DNA from: Emydura subglobosa
Taxonomy: Eukaryota > Chordata > Testudines > Chelidae
Direction: 5' to 3'
NCBI GenBank assembly: GCA_007922225.1
Contig: ML679941.1
Coordinates: 63,030,099-63,094,098, forward strand
DNA: 64,000 nucleotides
Under the pieces are notes generated by a model that worked only from the letters and a program-made list of their open reading frames with translations, was not told where the DNA came from and did not search any database. The translations under genes were made by a program, and so were the position numbers. Below are positions 12,841 through 25,184 of this stretch, piece by piece. Within the stretch, counting starts at the first letter, position 1. Each line of letters starts with the position of its first letter.

Positions 12841-13356
12841 TTTTCTATGTACACCGATACATACATTCATAACTACAGCCTGTATGCATGTCAGACTAAT
12901 TATTAAGTTTAGAACATTAAAAACTTCCATAAAATACCTTACTCAATATATTTATATAATATAATGAATAAGTATACAATCAGTTGGTTTAACTGATTAT
13001 TTTTGGGGGTTTAGACCTTCTGTTCTCTCTTTGGGGGTTGAGACCGTGATCTTCACACTGATTAAGCTCAGTAGTTGTTAGAAGTCAGTGTGGAAGTTCC
13101 TATTAAAGGCAACCAGTTCTAGGTATGTCAGCATGTCCTGAGCTCAAGAATTGAGTTGGTCAGAGCTTGTGTGTGTAGGAATATTGTATTGATGGGGCGC
13201 GTTTCCATTAGATTCAATTGGACGGAGGATTGAAGACCAGGAGGACATGGTTGCCACCAGAGCTAGGGCTCAAAACCTGTACAATTGGGATCACCAGTGA
13301 GTGTTAATATTTTTCCAATCTTTATCTATTAAAAGACCTTTTAGTAAAAGGTCCGC

Positions 13357-15180
13357 CATAGAGTACATAGATTCCAAGGCCAGACGGGACCATTGTGATC
13401 ATCTAGTCTGACCTTCTGTGTAACGCAGGTCATAGAGCTCTTCCAAAATAATTCCTAGAGCAGATCTTTCAGAAAAACATCCAATCTGGATTTAAAAATT
13501 GTCACCACCACCATTGGTAAATTGTTCCTATAGCTAATCACTCTCTCTTCCAGCCACTGGATCATGTTATACCTTTCTCTGTTAAACTGAAGAGCTCATT
13601 ACTAAATATTTGTTCCCAGTGTAGATACTTATAGACTGTAATCAAGTCAGCCCTTAATCTACATTTTATAAAGATAAACAAATTGATTTCTGGCATGTTT
13701 TCTAATCCTTTAATCATTCTCTTGGCTCTTTTCTGAAATCTCCCTAATTTATCAATACCCCTCTTGATTGTAGGTAGAGCCTTGCAAATCCGTAGATATC
13801 CACTTTATATCAGTGGACCATTTTTTGCAGATGGTAGATCAGCTACAGATCTCAAAGGCGGAGAAGCAGCTGTCTGCAGCTCATAGCCTTTGAGACTGCT
13901 TCCTCGCCTTTGAGATCTAGGGGTGGGAGCTCTCCCTGCTGGCCGCCGATCAGCTGTTGGGAGGGCTTCCACTGCCGGCCACAAATCAGCTGTTCGGGGG
14001 GGGGGGGGCTTCAGCTGTTTCAGCAGCTGCCTGGAGGGGCTGACCCCCAAAAAGCTGATCAGAAGCGGTGGCTACAGCATGACTGATCTCCAAACAGCTG
14101 ACTGGGGGCTGAGAGCTGTGGGTGCATAAGGGTGTGAATGACCTAGAAGACAGAGACTGTGGATGGTGGGTTGGATATCAATTGATTCTGTCGGATGCAG
14201 ATTGGATGCAGATCCACATTTTTGTATCCACGCAGGGCTCTAATTGAAGGCACCAGAACTGGACACAGTATTCTAGCAGTGGTCACACCAGTGCCAAATA
14301 CAGAAATAAAATAGTTTCTTTATTCCTGTTTGAGGTTCTCTATTTATACAGCTCAGGATCACATTAGCTCTTTTGGCCACAGTATCATATTGGGAGCCCA
14401 TGTTCAGCTGATTATTCACCATGACCCCCAAATCCTTTTCAGAGATGCTGCTTCCTAGGACAGTGTCCCCCATCCTGTAAGTAGGGTCTATATTCTTTAT
14501 TTCTCGATGTATACATTTAGCCAAATTAAAATGCATATTGTTTGCTTGAGCTCATTTGCAAGTGAACCAGATTGCTCTGAATCAGTGATGTGTCCTCTTC
14601 ACTACTTACCATTCCTCCAATTTGTGTCTATTTGCAAACTTTAGCAGCAGTGATTCTATGTTTTTTTCAAGGTCATTGATAAAAATGTTAATGAGAGTAG
14701 GGCCAAGATCCAATCACCACTGGGCCCCACTAGAAACACAGCTGGTCAGCAAAGATTCCCCATTTACAATTGCATATTGAGACCTATCGGTTAGCCAGTG
14801 TTTAATCCATTTAATGTGTGCCATGTTAATTTATATCATCCTCATTTTTAATCAAAGTGTTGTGTGGTACCATGTCAAATGCATTACTGAAAGTCTAAGT
14901 ATATTATGTCAGCACTATTACCTATATCAACCAAGCTTGTAATCTCAAAAAAAGATATCATTAGTTTGACAGGATCTATTTCCCACTAACCCATGTTGAT
15001 TTGCATTAGTTACATTACCCTCATTTAATTCTTTATTAATCGAGTCCTGTATCAGCCATCCATTATCTTGCCAGGGATCGCTGTCAGGCTGACAGATCTG
15101 TAATTACCAGGGGCAGCCTGTTTAACCTTTTCAAAAATTGGCACAACACTAGCTTTCTTCAGTCTTCTCGGAATCCTCCA
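13357..15180 (-). mobile_element. CR1 LINE fragment (minus strand), 3' half
   Basis: CR1 is the dominant non-LTR retrotransposon of sauropsids. The segment starts with a typical CR1 3' UTR read in reverse (GGCCAGACGGGACCATTGTG, ATCTAGTCTGACCTTCTG). It continues through the reverse transcriptase in reverse: the minus-strand frame at 14,273-14,536 reads SEKDLGVMVNNQLN and AKRANVILSCI, a hallmark of the C-terminal part of CR1 polymerase. Further right, reversed polymerase sequence continues to about 15,180. Frames are broken throughout. It is 5'-truncated, as most CR1 copies are. A younger hAT-like element sits at 13,775-14,242. Confidence 0.9.
13775..14242. mobile_element. Non-autonomous hAT-like DNA transposon nested in CR1
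   Basis: Termini are TAGAGCCTTGCAAATCCG at the left and, read inward from the right, TAGAGCCCTGCGTGGATAC. The flanks are ATTGTAGG (13,767-13,774) and ATTGAAGG (14,243-14,250), an 8-bp target duplication with one mismatch, which is the hAT hallmark. At 468 bp with no transposase motif it is non-autonomous. The middle is GC-rich with repeated CAGCTG motifs and a poly-G run. Short ORFs here (13,805-14,050 minus; 13,923-14,129 plus) are products of that composition. Confidence 0.85.
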
Positions 15181-15386
15181 TGCACCAAGTAGCAAGTGTG
15201 AAAAATCAGGACATCTGGTCACCCTAGCACCAAGACTTATTGAAAATCAACATTAATGGTAGAATGAGCTCCTCAGTCAACTCCTGTAAAACTCTTGGAT
15301 GCAAAGTTCTCTGGAACTGCTGATTTTAAAATGTCTCACTTTAATATCATCTATTCAGTATCCTCCAGAGATAATCGTGGACTGAA

Positions 15387-15500
15387 GGGCATGTCTACAC
15401 TAGAAACGCTTCAGAGGCACAGCTGGAGCACTGTAGTGTGGAAACTTATTACAGCGCTGAAAGCAGTACTTCCATCACTGTAGTAAAACTAGGTCAACAG
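15387..15500 (+). mobile_element. MITE fragment (GGGCATGTCTACACTA family)
   Basis: The left end GGGCATGTCTACACTAGAAA matches the termini of the complete MITE at 29,818. The copy has no clear right terminus and runs directly into the SINE-like repeat. Family identity with Chompy/Harbinger-type MITEs is from memory. Confidence 0.65.
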
Positions 15501-15515
15501 AAGGTCTTCAGGTCT

Positions 15516-15643
15516 GACCTGAAGAAGGACTCTGTGTAAGCTCAAAAGTTTGAATCTTTCATCAACAAAGTTGGTCCAATAAACGATATTACTTTACCCA
15601 CCTTGTCTCTCTGTTATCTAGGGACCAACATAGCAAACGCCAT
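15516..15643 (+). repeat. SINE-like interspersed repeat, copy 1
   Basis: The copy shares ACCTGAAGAAG, CTCTGTGTA, TTGGTCCAATAAA and CCACCTTGTCTCTCT with copies at about 41,983-42,083 and 61,741-61,832, all on the plus strand. Repetition within the window shows it is an interspersed element; its class is not certain. Confidence 0.75.
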
Positions 15644-16109
15644 CTATATCTCTATGTATGTCCCAAACAAAAGAGTGTAAATATCCTGCTAAAACTCTAC
15701 CACTGGGATGTTGATGTTACAAATCATGCTTATGTTTCATGAATATGCATTGCCTAAACAGCAGCAGGAGTGTGGAAGTCTGTGGGGAAGGATTGTAATT
15801 TAGTAGTTTTGTTTTAAATGGGAGCTCAAATGCTCCATGAAAATGCTCTATTTGCTTGATTGTATTAAATGCGAATACTTGTATACTATGTAACTGTATT
15901 TTCTCAGAGCATTTTTCTCCTGCTCATTTACTGGTAGCTATTAATAAAATGTGAAGTCAAGGTTTAAAAAGGCGATGCCCTTGGTTTGACTCTGTATAAT
16001 GCTTCCCAGGAAGTTCCAAAAAAGACAGATCTTTGGCCTGTGCACCAGAAAGGAGTTAAGCTAAAGTACATAAAAGGGAGCATCATAGCAGTTGTACACA
16101 ATTTGCTCC

Positions 16110-16930
16110 ATATCCTGTCGTGGCAGGGCTCCTCCTTCACTTAGCTGGCCTCAGCATTTCTCCCTTGGGTAGTGGGGTACCTGGAGTAAATCAACCTGAC
16201 TCGGTAGGGTTTTTCTCTACACTCAGGTTTTATTTCCCCTTATTTACATGGTGGACCTCAAGCGGGCCCTAGAAGTTCTCTTAAGCAATCTCACAACAAA
16301 AACAGAAATACTTTTCCCTGCACCGATTTCAGGGTGTTACTCTGCTTTGCTGGCTCCTACTTGCCAGTTTTTCCCCAAGCAGCTGTTAACTTAGGTCACG
16401 TCTATATGGACAGCGCTGCAATGGTGCAGCTGTACAATACAGCTGCAGCACATCTGGTGAAGATGCTCTGTGCCAGCAGGAGAGAGCTCTCCTGTCAGCA
16501 TAGAAAACCCATCTCTGCAAGCAGCAGAAGCTCTGTCTGCTGTGCACACGAGTGTTTATATCAGTGACACTTTTGTCACTCAGGGGGTGGAATATTCACA
16601 CCCCTGAGCGACATAAGTTTTGCCGACATAAGTTGTAGTGTGGAGAAAGCCTTAGTTTCTATGGGAAGACAGCTTCCACCCAGAGGAAGGTTTTCTTTCC
16701 TGCTTCCACTACTACTGCAGCTTGTTTCTCATCTCTCCCCTCCTCTCTCACACCACAAGAGGGTTTTTTAACTTTCCACAGCGATGTGTTTTGCAGCCCT
16801 ACCCCCAACACAGTCCCTTCCTTCCCCCCAACAGCTGAGTTTGTAAATGGGTTCTCAGAGGGCAGCCTTATAGCTCTGCCCACAGTGTTTGCACCTGGGA
16901 ATTCTTTATGCCATTGCAACCCTTTCACCT
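16110..16930 (-). mobile_element. LTR-like repeat hosting a MITE
   Basis: The sequence on either side of the MITE at 16,394-16,651 reads like one continuous pyrimidine-rich repeat. A minus-strand AAATAAAACC motif near 16,230 could be a polyadenylation signal. No target duplication was found, so the LTR class is tentative. Confidence 0.4.
16394..16651. mobile_element. MITE with TTA target duplication
   Basis: The 258-bp element is flanked on both sides by TTA (16,391-16,393 and 16,652-16,654), matching the TWA preference of PIF/Harbinger elements. Its ends are GGTCACGTCTATATGGAC and, inverted, GGCTTTCTCCACACTAC. It shares internal motifs such as CTGAGCGACATAAG and GCAGCTGTAC with other copies of this type. 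Confidence 0.75.
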
Positions 16931-17276
16931 TGGCTTGGAACAGGGATTAGGCTCTCAGCCAGGCATATTATAACTATTGAATATTTCAATTGTGTGATCT
17001 CAAAACAGTGGTAGAGTGATCACACCTACAAAGTTTCTATTCGTTAGAAAGCTTTTACCAGTGGTACCAATAATCCTCGTTATAGTCCCAATCTAGCACG
17101 ATACTTGCGTTTCAAGTACATAGACTTGAACTGAACTGTTCCTGTACTTAAGTGCCTTGCTGAACTGGGGCTTTTCTGAATAAGAAATATCTCTTACGGC
17201 TGTGAAAACTTTTCAGTTGATAGAAGCTTCAGAAGTGTGATTACTGTAGGAGATCTCAAAGGAACATAGTAATTTA

Positions 17277-17555
17277 GGCCATGTCTATACTTCAGCCACT
17301 TCCATGGCATAACTACAGCACTGCAGCTGTGCTGCTGTCGGCCCATAGTGTAGATGCTTCCTTCATTAATGGAGTGGGTTTTTCCTTCAGTGTAGTTAAT
17401 TCACCTCTCCAAGCGATGGTAGCTAGGCTGACGGAAGAACAGCTGCATCTGCACCAGCGGTTAGGTGAGCCTAACTACAGTGCTTAGGGTGCACAATTTT
17501 TCACAGCCCTGAGTGACAAAGCTAGGTCAATCTAATTTTTAAGTGTGGACCAGCC
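17277..17555. mobile_element. MITE, second copy of the 16,394 type
   Basis: Starts GGCCATGTCTATACTTC after a TTA and ends AAGTGTGGACCAGCC. It shares CTGCAGCTGTGCTGCTGT and CCCTGAGTGACAAAGCTAGG with related copies. The right-hand TTA is not preserved. Confidence 0.7.
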
Positions 17556-17569
17556 AAAGATCCAGATCC

Positions 17570-17640
17570 ATAAGGGTATTTAGGCTCCTAACGGCCATCG
17601 ATTTCATGGAAGTTAGGAGTCAAAATGTCTTTGTGAAAGA
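17570..17640. repeat. Short palindromic 'taggctcctaa' repeat
   Basis: TTTAGGCTCCTAAC and AAGTTAGGAGTCAAAATG form an imperfect hairpin, similar to sequence at about 35,590-35,715. It is probably a MITE remnant. Confidence 0.45.
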
Positions 17641-20600
17641 GGGGATTAGTCAGCGTAATGTATGGGTCTAGAGTCATTCCTAGAGCTAGTCAAAAACCAA
17701 ACCAAAACACAAACAGGTTGCAGATGTTTTCATTCAAAAAGGAACTGATTTCAAACATTTCTACTGAAAGCTTTTTGTTTAAAAAATATTTGCATTTTCC
17801 TTTTTTCCCTTTGTCCCCAATTTTCCTCTTTTGCCACTGAAAAGGGCGAGGGGGGAGGGGGAGAACTGAACATTCCACACTTTTCATAAATTTCCAAAAA
17901 CATCTTTTGCTGACAAAAATATTTTCATTTGAAAAATGTTGGCCAGTTCTAGTTGTTCCTTGGGCCCACACTGGCATACTCCAGGCTCCATGAGGGGACT
18001 CAGAGACAGATAGCATAGCCCCAAGCTGACTAGGCCTTCTGGGAAAAGCTCAGAACTAGCACCTTTTCCAGATAGCTCTGCTGATACACCTTCAATCTTT
18101 GGAATTTAAAGCAACAGTGTGTGGGGAGGATGGCAGTGATCTGAGCGCCTGTCTTGATTAGGATGAATTTCTTCTCTCTACTACCCCTCCAGCTGCAGGC
18201 ACAAAGGGGTGAAAATTGCAACTATGTAGCTGGGAATCTGGCCTATAGTTTTGGTGTAACACTATTTATTGTTTGAGCATTGTGATATCAACTCCCAGAT
18301 TTATAGTGACTAGTGTTTTGTCTTATCTCAGAATTGGGAAGTTATTTTATTTTGGCTTTTATAGATGATTTGTGGATTAACATTCTGCAACACTTTGATA
18401 TTTCTTTATTTAAAATGTTTTGGTTAGACCCATTTAAAGGCAGTCTTTCTCTCCCTTCCTCACACACACAAACCATCCACTTTCCAACCTACCTCTGAAT
18501 CTTTGAACATTTTAAGCTTATGGAATTTAGAATTGAAAGTGGATTAACAGAGTTAATATTTTGCTAAAAAATTGAAATTGCAGATACTGTAGTTCTACAG
18601 CATATAACAAGTTTTGTGTACATAAATATCTGAAGGAGCCAAACATCTGGGGTTACAGTGGAGATGGAATTTCAGTTGAAATTATATAGTGCCATTATAA
18701 ATCTTTGAAAGAGACACACACTCTTTGATACACAGTGTTATTTCTTTAAGTAAGGGTATTATTGTGTTTGCAAGCAGCTGGGTAAGAGACTTTCCCTAAC
18801 TAGTACTAGCTACCACTTCTAAAACAATCCTGTTTTGTCCCTAACGCCACCATAAACAGCATAAACTGTATTACTTTGTTGAAACTATTATTTTCTATAT
18901 CATGAAACAAGCAGCAGAGGTCGCTATCGACCATGTTCCATCAGTTTGCAAAGCTAGTCAGCTAGGAGATTGACTGGATAACAGTTCAGATAAAATAGAT
19001 TTAAATCAATCTAAAAACAACATGAATCGTTGGTATTGACTGGCTGTATTTGGGTGGAAACGTATTAATAGCACATATTAATGAGCTGCTTTGGAGAAAA
19101 GAATACAAATACAAATAATCCTGATGAACTAATCATTTCAAGATGTTTGATATTACTTTCAAATGGGCATCTCTTAGAAACTATAAAAAAACTCTCTCCG
19201 CTTGCTTCAATGGCCTTTATTAGTCCCTGTATTACTCCATCACTATAGAAAGAAACAATCTTAGTTTGTCATGAATGATCAGCACTCCAAAAGCCACATA
19301 GTCCCTTAATGGAAATTGAACTTCTAATTTTAAGACAAATACAGTAAAGCCAGGTCTCCACTATGGAATATTACTGTATCTGAACATGGTTATGAATAAT
19401 AGCATGAGCTGACGTGGCACTGAACACAGCTTAACAGTCAGTGATGACCAGAGTAAGCCATGATGTCAGCTAACATTGATTAACCCTCATGTGATATCCT
19501 AAATAAAGTTATCAACATGTAAGTTAACTAATTAAACCTACAGGGTGAAATCCTGGCCCCACTGAAGTTAATAGGAACTTTACGATTTCAGTTTCACCCT
19601 ACTCTCTGCATGGATATACATCTGTAGAAAAATCATTTTTATTCCACTCTCATTAAGGCAGTGTCATAGTTTCCATTATAAATTATTCTTTTCAGTGTTA
19701 CCTAAATAGGTGGAAAAATATACTCCATAGATTTGACTAAATCTCGGCATAGGAAGGAAGTTTTTCCCTCCTAAAATTAGATAAAATCAGTTTGGCCATT
19801 TTTTAAGCAATAAGACTACAAAATAATTTGTAAATGTTAAGTTTTTGCAGATGCTTTTCTAATTCTCCGTGTCTTATATGTAAGACACAAAATGCCTGTT
19901 TCTGAAATTATGCCAGTTATTAATCTATAGTCTGCAATATATGCCTTTCATTATGGGCTGTTGAAAAAAAAAGAATTGTTTGTTAAATGATCACAACTTT
20001 ATTTAAATGATGGCAGTAATGGCTGTGAAGACATTGCATTGTCTAAGTAGCATTCTAAAACCTGCATAAATAAAAATCATTATACACGTGATCTATGCTA
20101 TCATTCATTAGGATTAAAGGGGGTCTTTATTTTTTAAATCAAACTTAAAATCTGACTCAACAGTTAATCAAGGTATGGCTTCAATTAATAAAAATGAGGA
20201 GATTTAAAGCTAAGGTTGGAACTCTGTCCTTATATCATGTTGTGCTTTGTTACTGAGGCAGTCTTAATGCATCAGCCAGGGGCCCGGAGAACAGGGACCG
20301 ACTCTCCAAGTTTCAATAACAAGAGTTAAGGGGGTGATTGAAGGGCTACATTTCAGCCTTAATTCTGAATTTTATGGAGGCTATTAATTTGAGACAGACC
20401 CTTAAAGATATTTAATTATCATTTGATTGTGTGATTTATAAAAATATATATAAATAGTGACTGTTTTATACTTGTATTATGTTAGAGAGCAGAAGAGTGC
20501 AAAAATGAGAGTAGTTCACTTTCAACCACTCAGATCCACAACTCCCTAAACACTTTCTATTTTGCTATTACAATGACCTCATTCTTCACTCTATTGGAGT

Positions 20601-23600
20601 GTTCCCCTCAGTGAAAGTAAAGCTGGTATCAGTGCAGAATCTATTAATAAACGTTTTATACTTTTAGAAAATAGCTGGTGGGATCCTTCTCTCCAGAATT
20701 AAAAATGGGCCCCTACACCATGCACAAGGGGACTCTCAATGAAAGGTCTATCCTCAACCTCTCTTGCATGGGTGTTAGGTAGAAGTGGTGGTGCGGGAGA
20801 AGGGGTGGAGATGGATGGGTGAGGGGAGAGCAGGAGTGGGTGGGCTGCAGTTTGGAGAGCACACATGAGCACACATTCATTTCTAGAGAGATTCTTAGAG
20901 GGTTCTGAGGGCAGTCCAGGGCCACATGAGTTTTTTCTTCTGAGTCCCCTGGAGGTTTTAAGGGACAGCCAGAAGGAATCCCAGATAGCTTAGCTACAAA
21001 AAATCATGCTGACAAGGACCACAGGTTGTCTGGGACCAAAGCCTGTGAGGCTAAACAGGGTCTGCTGCAAATTTCCAGGAATCTATATTGAACTCATGGA
21101 TGAGGCTGTGCCTTTTTTTTTTTTTTTTTTTGCATGGGGGCATACCCTGCCCTTCCAGTGGGATTGTGTGTCTTCCACTAGGACCCTCTCCCATGTGTTT
21201 TATCACAAGAGGTAATGATCTGACCCAGTAGCTGTAAGATACTGCCTTCTAAAAATAAGTACTTTTGACTTTAATAGAGACAAATCTAATGGGGTACTAT
21301 AGAAATTACATGGGCTTTTATCAAAATTACTCTTTAATATAAATTATTGGAATAATTTCCATAGATTTTTTACATCAACCTATATATTTTAATAGAGAAA
21401 TGTATCAGTACTGTTAAAAAGCTCCTTCTTTATTAAATTAAATAGGGCTTTTCCATAAAGGAAGAAGGAAGGTAAGTCACTTTTGAAATGATATCATCAT
21501 TCTTCCACATAATAACAATTCTGATAATTATTTAAAATTTTCCAGGAATGCACCTCATACCCTCAAACCAGTCAATATTAATATATTCTATGTGTTCACT
21601 CACATGAATACACATATATAATATATTCATTCATGAATATATTCACCTAACATTCTAAAGTTTCAAAGCCAGCAAAGAGAACCAAAGGTAGTTAAGTGGT
21701 AAAGATTAAAAAGAAGATGAAAACCCCATACAGAAAACTGTAACACTTTACACCTCACAGCTGCCAGTTATAATCTACAAGGAGCCAGAGTTCTAAGCCA
21801 TTTATTGCAGGAACATAGACTGGGCTCTCTTTTTAGCAAACACTCTTGTCCCCTTCAATTTAAAAAACCCTCACACGTAGAAAACTTCATGCTGCTGTGG
21901 AATTATTTTGTTCTTGTGTTTGGAAGGCTTGTGGTGGCTTGATTAGATCTCTTCAGATTACATTTTGCTTGTTATTACAGTTTATATATAAAGTCTGAAA
22001 TGTATCATGGAGTGTAAGGCAGACTAAGCCTGGGTCTGACTGGATTTTTATAATGTGGAGTTTACATTAGATAAGGATATGGTGGGGTTTTTTTTTGTTC
22101 TTTGTGCTGCAATTGAAATGCTTCTATCTTCAGGTTAGCACTATTGCTTAAAGCCTGTTTCATTATTAAAATTAAGTATATTATTTCTGAATATATAAAA
22201 AAAAATTCATTTTATAAAACTGAAGAGTTAAAAGCCTCAGTTAAATTTTAATTAATTAGCCATTTAAACAGAAGCAGCACTACAGTTAAGATTGCCGCAG
22301 TCACAATTAACACCCTGTGTTATGACTTGGCACTGCAAAGAATTCTGAACATACAGGTATATCTTACATATGCCAGCGGTTGGGCAGTAACACTACCTCC
22401 TTGAGGCTGTTGGGCATGGCAGCCCACTTCCATTTAGGTAAAATGAAGGCACAATTAAATGTGATAACTGAAACAACTGAGAACCACCACCCAAGGACTA
22501 GACATCATACGAGCCTGGGCAGTCCCCGGGACTCTGCTGACAAATGGAATGGTGAGAGATTGATATGATTGCAGCACTGTAGAGGTGTGTGGGTGTGTGT
22601 GAGACAGAGACACATGGAGAAAAAAAAGCTGACACACTGACAAAGAAGTGCCAGAGAGCCAAGGAGACAATCTGAACAAGCATTGTGAATGTGCCCCTCA
22701 GAAAAAAGCCTAGAGAGGGAGCTTTTGGGGCTGACTGCTGGCTGACGGAGGCTTGAAACAGTGACCAAAGAAACTGTCTTCTGTTGTTTGAGTCTTATTG
22801 TGTTCAAGAAAACAGGGCTTTATGTATCTTCTTTGGTCATGTCACTGCGTTTACTCAGCTGAGTACAGTCAACAGAGATGGACTATAGGTGTGCTGGGAT
22901 GATGTCTAGGGTCCGGCTGTACACACTAGAAATGCCATCTAATTTACTTTCTTTGTTAAAAGATAATCTAAAAATACATAAGCAATGTGAAGTGAACAAT
23001 AAGTCCATGCACTTATCTGATACATAACACTGCATTTTTATCACACTGTAGATCCAGGTTTAAGATCCTGGACTTAGAAATTTTGCCTGGATGGGAACTG
23101 AGGACCAAATCTACTGCAGCAGTGTGACCCCCTGATGTCAATAGAGTTCATCTGGATTTAAACTGATGTAACTCAGGCTTAGCTCTTCTGCCCAATCTGT
23201 GGTCTTTTCCATGACTCCGCAGCTTTCCTACACTCTCTGACTCCTTTCATGATGCAAATAGCTCATGAGTAAGGTTGTATTTGTGCAGAGAGGGTGCATG
23301 CTCTCTGAATAGTCCACTTGTGCGGCAGAACCACATCAGTTCTGCAGCCAGGAAAGCCTTCACACCTGCAATGGAGTGCTGCCTATCAGAGCAGAATTTG
23401 GTATAAAATATTGCCTGAAGAACACCAAGTCTATCCAGACTGTCATGCTGTATAGTGCCCAATGCTGCAGGTAATGTTCTACTGTTGAAATACAGTAGCA
23501 GTTCTGTTCAGAAACCAGATTTTTACACTTGTTTCCCTTATTCTCAAAAGTTTTGTCTAATGTAGGATGCTGAAATAAACTGTACAAATAACAGGTAAAA

Positions 23601-24631
23601 AAGGGACAGTTCAATTAATCAATGTACCTTTCCCTAGAAAAAGTTCAGTTAAAAAAAAAAAATCTGTCAAAACCTCATTTGACTCATATGTCAACGCTGA
23701 CTGCTCAGAAGGAAGAATATCCTGACAACATTAGAAATAGATTCAACCCAGAACCCAAATCCATGCCTGAAATTTTGAGTGAGTTCAGAATGCTTGTGCT
23801 CCTGGAATTTTAATCTCTTCTGACACAATAGGGGGGAAAAAGAATGACTTTCAACATTGCATTTTCCATGGTAGGAAACCTGTACACAGCACACTCCTTG
23901 TCCTGATAACCAGAATATTATACCACCTGTGGAGGTACTTAAAATGCAGCCTTTTGTACAATAAGCATTTTTCCACTTATTCACCCATTATAGTGAACTT
24001 AGGAAATTATTTGAATCATTTCTCTTTGAAATCATGTTTTGATAAGGAGCTACTCATGTTTTAGAGAAGACATTTTCCAACAAATTAACTCGGGTTGGGA
24101 GAGCTTTGGAAAACATGCTTTTCTTAATGTTTGCCAAGATTGCTAGTTTAGGGAGAGCTAAATGTGTTATTGCTTTAATAAACAACCACTTCTGCTTCAT
24201 TGTGCTGTCAAAGAGGGGAAAAGTTAACATGCTTCAAAACGCAGATTTTGTCCTTTGAAAACACAGAATTCTTTATTATCTCAGACATCACACTCCTATA
24301 ACATAGAGCAGAGACTCAGGAGCCCAAAACAAAATGTCCACCACCTCCATACCATAGCAACCCAGCCAACAAGGGCAGGGAGTGTCTAAAAATTACCACC
24401 TCTGGGAAAGAAAAAGGGAGAAGGTGATGGCCAAAAAGTTTAACCACTGTGCACTCCCTTTGGTGTATGTTTTACATGCCTCCCTGGCAGTATTAAATAT
24501 TGTCCCAACATTTCCAGCATCACAGGCTGTGGGGTTTTTTTCACCTTGCTCTGTAGCACGGGGCACAATTCACTTGCTGGTGGATTCTCTGTGCCTTAAA
24601 GTCTTTAAACCATGATTTGAGGACTTTAATA
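17641..24631. other. Large block without recognisable genes or repeats
   Basis: This is the least repeat-like part of the window. It holds a T run at about 21,113-21,131, a small palindromic repeat at about 19,548-19,608 (GTGAAATCCTGGCC paired loosely with TTTCAGTTTCACCC) and only chance ORFs. Such a stretch could contain conserved regulatory DNA, but this cannot be judged without alignment to other genomes. Confidence 0.5.
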
Positions 24632-24756
24632 ACTCAGTCATAGCTTTAGAGGTTTATTCCAGGAGTGGGTGGGTGAGGTTCTGTGGCCTGCATTGTGCAG
24701 GAAGTCAGACTAGATGATCATATTGGTCCCTTCTGACCTTAGAATCTATAAGTCTA
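24632..24756 (+). mobile_element. CR1 LINE 3' tail (plus)
   Basis: Contains GGTGAGGTTCTGTGGCCTGC, GTCAGACTAGATGATCATAT and CTTCTGACCTTAGAATCTAT, the typical CR1 3' untranslated end. It is strongly 5'-truncated. Confidence 0.88.
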
Positions 24757-25184
24757 GGTAAGGTTTGTTTGGCTGTAATGTTTTTTTTGGATCCAACATG
24801 AACAAATCTTGTCCTACCTAGGGATCAAGACTTTTGGTGTCTTCAGTTTGATTTTGCATCACAAACTTATTGTGTAATGACTGAGATACGGCTATCCTTC
24901 AAATTAACCATTTAAAATGACAAGATCTCTTAAGCAATTAATCCTGGTGTGTATACCATTGGATCTGAATTCACTGGCACTAAATGTTGTAATAACTGGC
25001 ACATTGGAGAAACAACTTCAGAGGGACTAACCAAAATGCTCTGTGAGTTCTTATGCTGATAACTTGGGGTCCCAAGATAATCATGTGTGAACATCCTCCT
25101 TTCTTTTCTCACACTGTTGGGGTTGATGGCTGTTAGTGTTTGCCTGTTCCAGTGTTGGCGCTGATTCCATATCTATGTGATACC

